From Lepeophtheirus salmonis (taxonomy: Eukaryota; Arthropoda; Copepoda; Siphonostomatoida; Caligidae): 64,000 bases of DNA. Below the pieces are notes generated by a model that ran no database searches, was not told where the DNA came from, and saw only the letters and a list, made by a program, of their open reading frames with translations. Below are positions 33,536 through 45,480 of this stretch, piece by piece (within the stretch, counting starts at the first letter, position 1; each line of letters starts with the position of its first letter). The translations under genes were made by a program, and so were the position numbers. The DNA lies in the NCBI RefSeq assembly GCF_016086655.4, contig NC_052135.2, positions 22,472,363-22,536,362 on the forward strand, given 5' to 3'.

Positions 33536-34129
33536 GCAATAATAAAAAGTCTTGCGCTCGTACTTTGGGGTCATACTTCATTGTAATACTCAGACGACAA
33601 GTAGACTGAAAGTGTATTACAAAGAGCTTAGTATTTCATCTCCTCTAGACTGGATCAACTTTCAAAAGTTATCAAATCCAGATCTAGCCGCATTGATTCC
33701 ATATCGCTGACTCAATGAGATTCTTCAGACAAGGGTGTGAAAGTATTTTTTTCTTCCTACGCTGTACTTTGAGACTTAAGATGACGATTATGATATTATT
33801 TTATATAAAACCGTTTAAAAAAAATATATATTTCATCATTATGTAGGGAATTTCAAGTGCTTGTTATTCATACAATAACACTCTTCTTCTTCGACTATAC
33901 ATACACACAAATGTATAATATAAAAAATATTTTACAGCATTGGTGTTTTAAATTACACATTTCGCTTAATCATCCCTCTGAATCCATGGAAAATAAAGAG
34001 ACGATCATTGTACCTACGAAAGAAAAATGATTATAAATGTGTTGATAAGATGACAAACCTAAGTGCTAGTAGCTACTTCATGACACTCGGTTGAACGCCA
34101 TTTTTCTAATATTCAAAATTAGAGAAACA
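33536..34129. other. Gene-free stretch
   Basis: No gene or clear repeat is recognised. Confidence 0.35.
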
Positions 34130-34228
34130 CAGATGACGTCATCAATAATTTGTCTATATTCTTCTTCGGTGCAACACAAATTATAACAGTCTAGTATTTT
34201 CAAACGGAATCCCAACGGCCAACACTAC
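34130..34228 (+). repeat. Family A right-half fragment
   Basis: CACAGATGACGTCATCAATA, then ACGGAATCCC and CCAACACTA, represent the inner CRE-containing segment and right end of family A. A perfect TGACGTCA lies at 34134-34141. Confidence 0.45.
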
Positions 34229-34480
34229 CAATATGTAGTAACTTCATTATTGCAGAAATAATTTTTGCTTCTGGAATCAATTAATAATAACTCAAAACCA
34301 ATTTAAAACAATAGAGAAATAAATCTTTTCGCCATATTAGGAGTCACGACTTCTTCCTACCTAATGATTCCTCTCTGATGAAAAAGTAAATGTATCATTC
34401 CTTTAAGGGAACTACCTGAATTAACCTTGAGCATTCAGTGAGAAATAATGAGGCAAACCATGTAGTATTGTAGTCTATAT

Positions 34481-35162
34481 TAGTGTTGAGACTCGGTCCC
34501 CCATTTGGTTTTTTCTGGTTCGGTTTTAAATGTTTTTTTAGACTGAGTTGGACTGAGATTTCCGTCCAGACCACAATCTTAGACTGTAACCCGAAATTGA
34601 ATAGTTTTCAAATCGTGGCCCTATTTACCACAGTTTAAATATATAGATCGATTTTTTTGGGGCTCAATCTGAGTTGTACAAATGTGATTTATGCAGCACA
34701 TTTAACATGTTGTTACCTTTAAGGTATCACACAACCTATATCCCAAAATGAAACCTTAAAACACGGCCAAAAATCAGTTGGAACTTTGACATTTTCTTCC
34801 CAACTGTGGAATTATTATTCAATAATTATGAGAACTGTTCAGAGGTTTAAAGGAACTCATTCTATTCAATCAATCAACGTTCAGAACAATGATTATTAGA
34901 AAATAAGCAGACATATCGCAAGGTAACGCCGTGATAAATTCATGTGAATAAATTGTAGGCCGATGTTCACAATTTTGAAACACATATAACGTTATCAATA
35001 GTTCCTCTATAGAATTGTCTCTGATGAGAGATAGCCAGACCGATTTTTTCCTTGACACGGGTCCAGACCAAATTTCTTTAAAGGACTTAATTAGTTAATT
35101 AAGCTTAAAATCATTACAGTTCCGTACGTTTCTAAGATTTTCAGATCGGACCCCAACACTAG
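34481..35162 (+). mobile_element. Family A MITE, both ends, interrupted by a G element
   Basis: The ends are TAGTGTTGAGACTCGGTCCC and GGACCCCAACACTA, TA-flanked. The inside holds TTGTACAAATGTGATTTATG, GGCCGATGTTCACAATTTTG and TTTCTTTAAAGGACTTAATT. A G element (34712-34927) splits the copy between CATTTAAC and ATTCATGTG, text that is contiguous in the other A copies. The minus-strand frame 34870-35058 is spurious. Confidence 0.7.
34712..34927 (+). mobile_element. Family G element nested in a family A MITE
   Basis: The left end is GTTACCTTTAAGGTATCACA and the right end is AGGTAAC. The inside shares TGGAATTATTATTCAATAAT and ATCAACGTTCAGAACA with 50200-50330 and 7600-7640. Its position inside an A copy dates it as the later insertion. 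Confidence 0.6.
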
Positions 35163-36513
35163 TACGAGTATGTACCTTAGTTAAATTAATCATCCAACAT
35201 AACTCATTGCTCTTTTTTATTTTTTGAAGAAAGAAGATTCTGCAAACAATAGTATTTAACGAATGCAACAGATGTGCATTGTTTAATGTTGTCCATCTTA
35301 TATTAAATCAAAGCGAAACAAAGGCGGCGTTAAATACACGGGAGTAGATACATTTAATTATTATAACAATTGTTACAAGCAAATCTGTAGGAACAAGGGA
35401 GCCACCGATTCGTCATTTTTAATGAATTAAATAATAACAATGTCTATGCTATTTCTAGATTATCCATTTATAATAGAGCAATTGAGTATGATTTATATTT
35501 TAATTTTACGCTTGAAAAAGAGTCGTATTATTCATATACCATACCAGTTTGGTATATGAATAATACTTTATACATATCATATCATAGTAGTATCCTCTCA
35601 GATAGCTGTTGTGTAAATAATATACTTGATACATAATTTGTATGATGGTAGTTTGACAAATTTGTGTGTGTGGTAATATACCAGGTAGAACGTTGGGCGT
35701 TTATAGGTACTACACATATCATAGTAAAAAGCACCCTTGACATTAGGTCCAAAAACTATCTCTTCCCTCATTGTCTTTTATGTGCCTATGGCCCATAATC
35801 TACTTAAATGAAAAGGGGAAAGATCATTCTACTTAATGCTAATTGATTTTACACATCAATTATTCTTGATAGAACAAACGTGGCATTATTAGTAGAGGGA
35901 GACTGGGACAGTTGCTACACAGGATGGTTGCAACCTTTTCCTCGAATTTCAAAAAAGTACCAACCATACATTTTACATCACCATGCGCATGAGTTTTGTT
36001 TACTTATATTAATTTGCTTACGAAAGAATCAATAGTGGGGGAAAATCGGTTTTATCGAAAATCAATACAACTTCCTGAATCATAATATATTAATTTCTTT
36101 ATTATTTGTAAATGCAAATTTACAAATTGTATTTGGGGATCAAAAAAATACATCAAAGAACCCTTTTTAATGTTTTTGTGTTGCACCCCCAAACTACATA
36201 CTGTCACACCACCTTGCAGGGAATATGTTTTTATTGTTTGCTCATGCCGTATTGATTCACTCTGTTATTGAGAAAAACATAAAATAAAATCTATCAACCT
36301 TTCTTTTAGATATTGGATAAGAATTGTTTTTGAGGGGTAAAATTCATTTTTTGGAGGAAGAAATATTGTTGTAATAATGAAATTATTTTTTCATTGTTTT
36401 CCTTTGACTTATATCATTTGAATTATTGATTAATGCCATCATTTAGTTAATTTCATTAAAAATTCAAAACTCACTCGTATAGGAGAAATATGAGGTATTT
36501 TGAAGCCCCTGTA
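35163..36513. other. Gene-free stretch with one strong hairpin
   Basis: A perfect hairpin is at 35525-35566. GGGACAGTTGCTAC and GGTTGCAACC near 35905-35940 resemble family E termini, and CTTGCAGGG near 36215 could be a matching end. A diverged E relative may therefore span about 35900-36220. No gene is seen. Confidence 0.35.
35525..35566. other. Perfect 17-bp hairpin
   Basis: GTATTATTCATATACCA and TGGTATATGAATAATAC are exact complements around an 8-base loop (TACCAGTT). No T run or coding frame is attached. It may be the core of a small palindromic element. Confidence 0.7.
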
Positions 36514-36846
36514 CAGGGGGACAGTTGCAACAAGTGAAGCAATTTCCATTGCATTCTTTATTCTTCTTTATTATTTCATATATATATTACAATTAACATG
36601 AAGAATGCTATTTTTTATCTTGAGAAGGACCTTGAAGAGGTTTTAAGAGCAAATTTCTCCGATCAGTGATATATATAATTATATATAATCTTACTATATC
36701 ATAATCTTCTATAATACATCGAATTTAATAATTCAACAGTATGAATAGTCTAGTTATTTCTTCATCAAAGAATATTATTGAATCTAATATTTTAACATTT
36801 CCAAAACTCAAATACAATATTTTTTAAATGTTGCAATCATCCCTGG
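36514..36846 (-). mobile_element. Family E MITE-like repeat copy 2
   Basis: The ends are CAGGGGGACAGTTGCAAC and GTTGCAATCATCCCTGG, imperfect inverted repeats. The minus strand carries GATGAAGAAATAACTAGACT and ATACTGTTGAATTATTAAAT as in the other two E copies. Confidence 0.65.
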
Positions 36847-37689
36847 CTATGAGAACAGTTATAGAAATTGCCGAGTTGCATTCATATGTAATTTGTGGAC
36901 AAATTATTGGCTGTATAACTATTAAGTACATTCAAAAATAGACAACATAATTAAGTATGTTGTATTAAAATTTAGCTAGTCTAACTCAAACCAGTTCTGA
37001 GTAATTGAGCCCATAACAAAAAGTGTTATAACTGCACCAGTCTCCTTAATTGATAAATGAGTTTGTGTGATTTTCATCTATAGACTCAAAAACCATACGC
37101 TATATAAATACATTCTTTGTTAGTCGATTAGACACAAAGATTATTCGACTCTGTCACGTTCATAAAGTGGAATAATTTTTATAGTTACATATATTTATTA
37201 TATGTATTTAGTATATAAAGTCCTGTTGAAGGTCAATTGTTGTACATACAGCCTCTAATAGTTACCTACAGAGGGAACTGATTTTATGCATCGTCATTCT
37301 ATTTAATTTATAGGATGCATATGGAGCTGGTTGTCCATGGAAAAAAGGATCCATCTTCTCCTAACCATCTACATAGGTTACGCCATACAAAGAAGAATAC
37401 AAAATGGGTAAAGGTAGATCCATACTAGAGTTATATTGGTTAAAATACTGGGATGTCTTTTGTTCCGTGAAAAACGTCATCTACGAACATTGCATCAAAA
37501 ATGATGATCCAATAAATTAACAAAATAATAATTAATTAAAATTTAGGTATTTTGAAATTGATTAATGTCATAATAATAACACCCACATCCACCTTTCCTC
37601 TTTTTGAAAAACAGTACCTACGTTAATTTACCAAACGAATTCCTATAGTAAAAGCTCAATTATCTTTCATGCACAATAATATTTTGCCA
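36847..37689. other. Gene-free stretch
   Basis: No gene or clear repeat is recognised. Confidence 0.35.
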
Positions 37690-37925
37690 CAATTCTTAAT
37701 TATGGGTGTCTTATTAAAGTATTTATCATTCTTATAAGCATTGAATGATAGCAATTCCAAAGTAGTCGAGGTAGATTGATGATGAACCGTCTGGCTCATA
37801 TCTATGATGACGTCATTTAGCAAAGATTGTTCCATGATACTTCTTTTGCGTCCGATTCTGACAATTCCTTAAGATATAGGGATTACTTTGTGGAGGGCCC
37901 AAAATTTTGAGACTGATACATTCCT
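37690..37925 (+). repeat. Family H repeat copy 2
   Basis: GATGACGTCATTTAGCAAAG (with TGACGTCA at 37808-37815), CTTCTTTTGCGTCCGATTCT and TTCCTTAAGATATAGG match 17895-17975 and 44795-44860. Confidence 0.55.
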
Positions 37926-38094
37926 TTTTCCGTACCGCAACTTTTTGTTATTTTTCATCTTGTTTTAGATAATATTATTTTATAGTACATACATATTATG
38001 TACTTCTTTATATCGAATACCTTGAGTGTTACATTCATACTTAAAAATAATATAATATACCTACCCGGGATGTTAAAATAAGTGCAATTAAAAT

Positions 38095-38310
38095 TAACGT
38101 GGTCAACCTGATAATTTGAAGAATGTTTAGTAGAAGAGAAGCTTAACTATCATGACTATTCAATAGACTTGGACTCTTCGCAACAAATCCTTAGTGTTGC
38201 TATTTATCTTTTACGCACTAGTGATTACTTTATACTTAGATGTTCTCTCTTCAAGAATAAAATAATTATGATAACAACTTTGGAAAATAAAAACAGCTTT
38301 TCAGGTTACA
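38095..38310 (+). repeat. Family C repeat, internally shortened
   Basis: AATTTGAAGAATGTTTAGTA and AAGCTTAACTATCATGACTA start it. It then skips the GCTGCAAGCA core and resumes at GACTTGGACTC, CAACAAATCCTTAGTGTTGC and ATGATAACAACTTTGG. Confidence 0.55.
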
Positions 38311-39360
38311 ACTACCAAATATCTTCCATTAATTTATAGTTATGTTCAAGACGTCATTGAAGAGAGAAATCCAAATAAGTGAATTGTTGTCATAGACAAG
38401 TATTGCTTGCTTGAGAGGGCTGATATCCCAATAAGTTCACATCAACTGATGTTCTCCCTCACTTTATTATGTACTTATATAACACATAAGCTCAAAAGGT
38501 CCGAGTTTCACTCATAGAGCACACTATTGCCTTTATTCGCCTCATTTTCAGTTTGTACCAACACTCAAAGGACAGCTGTCAAAATTTGATGAGAGTTTAT
38601 TTTTTAGTTTATGTGTAACTGTGCTAAGTTTGATGATACTAGTGTTAATTCCAAACCAATGGATTAAAAAAGTCATATAACTCTCCTTTTACACTGCTTC
38701 TTGATGGGGAAAAATGCCGTTCAAGCCAAGCAATGGCTTGAAAAGTGTGATATGGACTCCACTCCATAAAGTGAATAAAAAAATAATTTAAAAAGAACCA
38801 ATTTTGAACGGAAAAAACCTATTTCTCTTTGTTAAGCACTGAACTTTTCAACCCATGTGTTATATCTAAAGTTGAAAATCAAGAAAAGAAAAATAATATT
38901 AATCCATTAACAACAGTTGACGTAACTTTATCTTGATAACAACCTCCTCAAGAATAGCTTCGTGGTTCTATGCATATCAACTCCAATGGTCTTGTTAACA
39001 GGTCCTAGTTCAGCTATAATCTAAAGAAGTCTCTAATAATAGTAATAAACGAAAGAAGGAAGAACATTTCAAAAGGTGCGGCATGGGCAATGAGCATGCT
39101 ATATATCCACCTGTAGAGGTAGTTGCAAGCTAAAAATGTATTTTCTATTACTTCATATTTATCTTTATATTAAATTATTTTGAAAACAACAGTTTGAGCT
39201 GGAATTATTATTTACATATTAGACTGTCCCTTTTTCACGTTCATATATTTTTATCTCTGCAGAAATACCTTTTCTACTGGGGGAGATAAAAAACCTCATT
39301 TTGGCTCAGTTACCTGTGCTGTTTCCTGATTGTTTGCTCTAAAATGGGTTGCTATATTTG
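38311..39360. other. Gene-free stretch
   Basis: No gene is recognised. Confidence 0.35.
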
Positions 39361-39378
39361 AAAGGTTGGGAACCACTG
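39361..39378 (-). repeat. hAT-type terminal inverted repeat motif
   Basis: AAAGGTTGGGAACCACTG is the complement of CAGTGGTTCCCAACCTTT, a terminus common to many animal hAT elements. I could not find a convincing partner end or target duplication, so only a solitary end is claimed. Confidence 0.45.
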
Positions 39379-40029
39379 GTCTAGTGTATATGTTATATTA
39401 TGATATGAGCAAATAATATTCGGATTTGTGTCAAATTATACGGGAGGAGGTAAAATATTATATAATATCTATTCTAAATAATATCGACAGCTAGGTAAAC
39501 ACAATATTTGGGATCATCCCTGGTTTTGCTTTTTTTTTTAAATGTTTGCTTAAATGATCATGGAATATATATGTATAGCAACTCCTTTATTATTTATGCC
39601 CTAGTATCCAATAAAGAGGTGGACAAGACAGATATTTATTTTCAAAAGGTAGGTTACTAATGAAATAACAAAACTCTAGAATGCACATACCTTCATATGG
39701 GGTGCGTGTTGTAATGTGTAGGTTAAGTATTCATGTCAACAATAAGGCTTTTTTGAATGACAAGTAAGTTGGAAAATATATGACTCTTGAGCAATAATGA
39801 AAATAAGGTTAGGATTTACGATTTTGCCACCACCTTCTTAGTTTTTCTTTCTATTTCATTTTCGTTGACATTGCTGAGTTTCGTGAATACATGTCTCTCA
39901 AATCTTACTCAATTGGCTCACACAATTTCAAGTTTTCACTCCACACAAGGCATTTCACTTGCGTTTGTACATAAGATGTTAACCCCTGAAGATTTTCCGT
40001 ATGTAAAAATAACAAACCCAGAAAATTAA

Positions 40030-40300
40030 GATGTTAACCAACAATTTGAAGATAGTTCAGAGGAGAGCAGCTTAGCTGTCCTCTGAATTTTTATTATATT
40101 AGCTACAAGGAACCATGAGAGGAAGGAAATGAACACAAATCTCATTACATGTTTAGGAAAGAGTTACTCTGGTATCGATCTTCTACTATAAGTCCAACAG
40201 GACTCAAACTTATAACTCCCCATAGATGTTCTCTCTTCAAGAATAAAAGAATAATGCCACCAGCTTTAAAAAATAAAACACACCTTTCAGGTTCCCAACA
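40030..40300 (+). repeat. Family C repeat
   Basis: AACCAACAATTTGAAGATAG, GGAGAGCAGCTTAGCTGTCC, AGCTACAAGGAACCATGAGA, GGAAATGAACACAAATCTCA and CTCTCTTCAAGAATAAAAGA lie in the C order. The 80-codon frame just before it (39787-40029) ends at the repeat edge and has no known features. Confidence 0.6.
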
Positions 40301-41882
40301 ACAACAAAACCCATACGCTTAAAAATGTTTAGGATGCACATTGTATCTATCATCAATCACGACAATGGCGGGCTTATAATCCCAATTTTACTCAAAAGGT
40401 GCCACCCAACCCCCCATCATAAATGCCTACAAGCAAGACACAAGTACCCTTTTAAGTGTTTTATCTGAAGTCAATGAAATATTTGGCTTGTATGCATCCT
40501 TCTTCATTTGTCAGATCGTATTTACGAAAGTATTTCAAAACTTGGAGCATTTAAAACGGAAATTTGAAACTAATTGATCACAACCTCTTGAATAAAAAAA
40601 AGAAGATCCATACTTGATAAAAGAACCACTCGTAACCTTACTTAAGTAAATGAAAGATGATCCTCCTTCAGAGTCCATCCCTATTCCACAGATCGACTAC
40701 TTTTTTATACTACAGAGGAAATACATGTCAAATAATCTTGAGGAACATGAAAATGATTTGTAATAATCAAAATTCTCTGTTTTTGTGAACTGAAAAAAAA
40801 AAAAATATATATATATATAAAGTTGCATAATTGATGATTTAGTGGTATTTTTCCCCTTGAATTATCTAGATAAAAAACTATTTATTCCTAATTCGTAGGA
40901 TATGTTTCCAGATTCAAAAAATATTTAATTATTTATGTAATTCTTCTCAATTGGAGAAAACGCCTTCTAAGTACAAAAAAAGTAACCAAAAATGGATTTT
41001 TTTTTTGAAAGTTTAATAAATTCTTCATTTTTGGTCACAATTATAAATATCATAGTTTGTCTTAAAGTGGGGGACATATATTTTCTTTTATCGAGCTTAA
41101 GCTATCAAGGTTTATTGATGATCCTCTTTGTATGGCACAAAAGCAGACATTTTTCGTTATAAAAGTCAATTTCAAAGCAATCCTGAGCAGATAGTATCTC
41201 AATCCAAGGGGAAAAGGTTTGACTGTTATTTTCCATAAAACTCTAAAGAGTTGATATCCCACTTACAGTAAGAGTATCCTTAGGAAAAGGTTCTTCTGCT
41301 CCTTTCCAAAACATTCTTCAAATTGTCGGTATTAACACATTCATTTTCGGTTTCTTTCTTCGGGTCACCTTTTATACAACTCTGCTTATCCCAATAATAA
41401 TAATATATAGTCTTGCGGGAACATTCATTTTCAAAACAGGGGGGAAAAAGACCAAAAAAATTAAACAAGACTTTTAAATCATAACTTTATTTTTTATTTT
41501 ATTGTAATCATTCGAATTGTTTTATCCAATATGATCTATGTAGAGAGAGAGAGAGAGAGAGGGATAAATAACTTATATAGCTATAAATACAACCCATACA
41601 CCTTAATAAAATAGTATAAATCTCTCTTTCCTACAGAATCCATCAATGCCATGTACAAAAATCATGGTAAAGAAAAACAAAAAAGTAATGATATATAATA
41701 ATATATCATGATCAATATTAAGAAAATATGTATGTAATCTTGGGGAAGGAGAAATAAAATAGGAAAGTAGAGATTATGTTAATATTCAAGAATAAATATG
41801 TATAATAATAATAGAGACGACAGTGATTTGAGTTTTTTTAAACAATAGATTGCATAAAATAAACATTAAAATCCATATTTGT
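40301..41882. other. Gene-free stretch
   Basis: An AT microsatellite lies at about 40805-40820 and a GA microsatellite at about 41544-41562. Minus-strand frames at 41062-41262 and 41280-41468 show no recognisable domains. Confidence 0.35.
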
Positions 41883-42053
41883 GGTACGTCAACATAAAAA
41901 CAATCTTGAATAAAAATCAAGGAAAGGAGAAATGCCCAATCAATTTCTTTACATCGTCATATAAACTTACATACATCCCAATATTTCATAAACATAATAA
42001 CTTGTGAAATGGGTTTAAAATAACCAAGAATTTTAGCTCTGGTATATAACCTT
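41883..42053 (+). repeat. Family B repeat, 5' part
   Basis: The left terminus TGTGGTACGTCAACATAAAA, then CAATCTTGAATAAAAATCAA, GGAAAGGAGAAATGCCC and AAATAACCAAGAATTTTAGC match 58495-58670. The right part of the element is absent. Confidence 0.6.
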
Positions 42054-42077
42054 TATTTTTATGTTTTTCACATGCAT

Positions 42078-42458
42078 CAAGAGGGGCATCCGCAGGATTA
42101 TATTTTGGGGAGTGCTAGGTTTTTGGAATTTTTTGGAAAAAAAATTACAAATTACAAATTTTTGAAAAAAATATGAAAAATTAAATTTTGTCTTAAAACA
42201 AATATTCAAAAAGTAAAATTTTAAATATTAATTTTTTTGGAAAAACAATTTCAAAAATCCAGAGCTCTTCTGGAAAAAAAGTTTTTACGTTAAATTTAAA
42301 ATAAGAAAAAATTTTGAAAAAATATTTCAAATATTAAATTTTTGAAAAAAAAATTAAATTTTTTAAATTTTCTAGTAAGAATAAAAAATTCCTTATTTTT
42401 TGTTGTTTTGGACTGGGTATCTACAGCTCCTCCAACCCTCCCTCTACGGACGCCCTTG
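42078..42458. mobile_element. Family I MITE with A/T-only core
   Basis: The left end CAAGAGGGGCATCCGCAGG and the right end CCCTCTACGGACGCCCTTG are imperfect inverted repeats. The core (42115-42400) is almost only A and T with recurring TTTTTGGAAAAA and AAATTTTGAAAAA words, a simple-sequence-like filling. The minus-strand frame 42296-42547 is a product of this bias. Confidence 0.55.
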
Positions 42459-43204
42459 ATTAACGATTTCTTTTGAATAGCTTCATAATTAATAGTTGGA
42501 TCAAACACATATCCATATGTGTTTGAATGTAATTGAAACCAGGCCACTGTAAATTCCTCTCAAAGTCCAGTCCAAGACCTTATCGCACTGAGTCCAAATA
42601 GTCAAATCCGAACCTCAGACGCCTCTGAGTCTATGAAAAAATGACTAAAGATAAATTCCGGACTCAATTACTACATCTTTTGCTTAAAACTTAAGTTTAG
42701 GGGCATAGGAATGTAATTTTTCCAATATTTATGCCTTCACCAACTGATCCCTTTCACCCTCTAAATAATCCTAGTTGAATCCTCAATATTTCATTAATTA
42801 GCCTCTTGTACATACATATATACTGGTATATAACTCTGTATTTGACAGTAATTCATCATTATTTCCCCTTCGTTAAAAAAACCAATAGGATTGGATTTAC
42901 GGTTATCAGGCTTCATCTGAAATAAAAGAAAGAAAATCATGTCCTCGATTTTTTAACAATTTGAACCGTTAATTTTTAATTGAACACCATATGAAGTACG
43001 TCTATGTACATGGGTACATATGTATCACTATTAGAAATGTAAAAAATTGTTTAAATCCCCAAGACTCGAGACTATAATAACTATATGTAGCGGTTTTTGC
43101 TCACTGGTACGTTGGAATTTTCAAAATAGGAATAAATAATTAATAATAGGAAGAAGATATTGCAGATTACCAACTTGTACTTTAATTTAAATGTAGTATA
43201 AGTA
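42459..43204. other. Gene-free stretch
   Basis: No gene or repeat is recognised. Confidence 0.35.
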
Positions 43205-43480
43205 TAAGGTATAACCACGAGTGTTTGTCCTTATGAATGACAGAAATTAACGCTGAGGATTTGGTGTGGAGTTAAAAGTGGAAGTCCTTACTGGACTCTG
43301 AGTAGAATTGTGGATCGACATCCGAGCAGTTCTAACCTATATCCGTGCTAGATACGGAGTAGCACTTGTGTTTATTTCCTTCATCTCATAGATGCTTGCA
43401 GCTAATTTAATTAAGGATTGTGACATCTAAGCCACTCTCCTCTCATAAATTTTTCAAATTGTCATATTTACCATGTTGAT
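43205..43480 (-). repeat. Family C repeat, near full length
   Basis: GGACTCTGAGTAGAATTGTG, CGTGCTAGATACGGAGTAGC, ACTTGTGTTTATTTCCTTCA, AGATGCTTGCAGCTAATTTA and CTAAGCCACTCTCCTCTC are the minus-strand C order, shared closely with 53600-53815. Confidence 0.65.
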
Positions 43481-43836
43481 TCTTTTTTTTTTTTTAATGA
43501 TACCGGATGGTTACATTTTCTATAATCATTATTTATATCATCACTTCAAGAATTAGATCAAAATAAATATTATATTATTAAAAATAAGTTTTTTTTAAAA
43601 AATCGCTATCTTATTTTTTTATTCACATGTCAGAGGACCATTAATGGGATGGGATGTGTATACTTCCTAAGAATATTATGTGTGCCAAAAACATTTTATT
43701 ACTCCTATAATAGTGTGTAGAATGTACATATATCTCATTATCAATCACGCAAAATATTTTATACACATTGTATGTATACTTATTGGTTGTGCATACCTTT
43801 AAGTAAAATATGTAGAAAAATTATTATTTTTCTACA

Positions 43837-44184
43837 TTGAAAAATTATGCCTTGAAAAAATCACTTATTTTCATCTTCTCTTTCCTTCCCTTTTTCTATC
43901 ATGTAAGTAGGTATCGTTTAGGTAGGGAGGACCAGGAGGAGTTACAACATTTTTGTTTCTGGCTCGTAGCTGGTTTGACTCAGGCCTCTCGAATCTTTGA
44001 CTTTGAGTATCGGCTACGGGTTCAAAACGATGTTGTACTTATTTTATTCGGATTCAAAAAGTTGTGCATTCCCACTAGGAAGAAATCTGCTTTATTCGAG
44101 TTAGATAAGAAACCTTCATGTATCAAATGGGAGTCTTTATTATTCTTCATTAAAGTAGGGAAAATGAGCGCATTCAGCGTGTAA
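43837..44184 (+). CDS. Doubtful 115-codon frame
   Basis: ATG at 43837 opens 115 codons with a hydrophobic first third and a more polar rest (REDQEELQHF, CIPTRKKSALFELDKK). GC content is somewhat above the flanks from 43910 to 44180, and a minus-strand frame (44022-44213) covers the same block. I recognise neither. It may be part of a diverged transposon; palindromic AATTTGTACAAATT words follow at 44205-44255. Listed only because the composition differs from its surroundings. Confidence 0.12.
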   Translation: MKNYALKKSLIFIFSFLPFFYHVSRYRLGREDQEELQHFCFWLVAGLTQASRIFDFEYRLRVQNDVVLILFGFKKLCIPTRKKSALFELDKKPSCIKWESLLFFIKVGKMSAFSV

Positions 44185-44523
44185 AAATTAGCTCCTCCTT
44201 TTAATTTGTACAATTTGCTTATACAAATTACAACTTATACTAGCAATTTGTACAAATTATTTTACGCGCCTACGGCGTCGTCAGATGCTTCCACTAAACC
44301 ACTTTCTAAATATATCGTTTTAGGTTAAACGGAATCCCGGCTTCGTGTCCAAAACGCATGAATATTTTACTTTTTCTCCTGAAAACGTTTCTGTGTGGAC
44401 GCCAAATTTTTACACAAGATACGAACATCTTTCTGTCAACGTTTGAATCTATTTATATATTATACACGTCTGTATTTTTTGTAAAAACTGTATTTGAATG
44501 CAACCATAGAGAACTATTAGAGC

Positions 44524-44900
44524 TAGTGTTGTATCGGTCCTTAATATGGCACTTAAAATAGGTCAAGTTTAGTTCTTTTTATCAGTCCTTGAAAAACTTC
44601 CAAAGTTTACAAGTCATTATTTTTACTAAATTATACTCAAGTATCTCAGTTTACCATTCGAATTAGTTTCGTAAAACTTTAAATATCTTTAAAACAATAA
44701 AGAAATTTTTGCCATATTATTTTATTTATGCCTAATTAAAGTCTAAATTAGGTTTATCATAATAATAAAAGATTTATTTATGATGATATCATTTATCAAA
44801 GATTTTTCTATGGGACGGCTTTTGCGTCCGATTCGGATACATCCTTAAAGTTTATGACCAACCGGGACTTCAAAATTTTGCGACAGGTACATCCCTAGTT
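44524..44900 (+). repeat. Family A left end followed by family H copy 3
   Basis: TAGTGTTGTATCGGTCC at 44524 is an A-type left end. From about 44640 the text follows family H: AAGTATCTCAGTTTACC, ATGATATCATTTATCAAAGA, ACGGCTTTTGCGTCCGATTC and ATCCTTAAAGTTTATGACC, ending GACAGGTACATCCCTAGT. Confidence 0.45.
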
Positions 44901-45174
44901 AGAATGCTCAAAATTTGTCAGCACAGGTATAAAGAAACCCTTTTAAATCAGCTATCCCTGGTGGTATTTTATAACACAATAAAAAAACAATGATATTAAA
45001 AGGTAGAAAACAATTGAATTTTCTATAAAAAATTAGAATTAAAACTTCTCAAATCAAAAGAAACTATTAACTTTTATAACATTTATATATAATTAAAAGC
45101 TGCTCTTATTATACACGGAAAAGCTGTTTTATATCTCATGTGTGAAATACGTGCGACAACATGTATCAAGTCTG

Positions 45175-45480
45175 AGTTATCAACTATGAAAATTAGACTG
45201 AATGATAAGTATCCCCTTAAAGATACTGAATTATTTTATAGTATATTAAGATATAATATTATTTATACTACAGATCACTGATTGGGATTATAGATCGGAG
45301 AAATCCTCTCCCAAAGCCTTCTTAAGATAACTTCCAAGGCTAACAAATATACTAGCTGTGAAGTATAAATATGTATATAAAATAATAAAGATGAATAAAA
45401 AATGAGAGGAAAATTGTAATATGCGTTGCAACTGGCCCCTTTGTACTAAGCGTTATAACACTTCAAATTTATCCTGAAAG
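45175..45480 (+). mobile_element. Family E MITE-like repeat copy 3
   Basis: TATAGTATATTAAGATATAA, CAGATCACTGATTGGGATTA, GATCGGAGAAATCCTCTC and the right end GTTGCAACTGGCCCCTTTGT align in order with 9250-9500. The left terminus is decayed. Confidence 0.6.
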
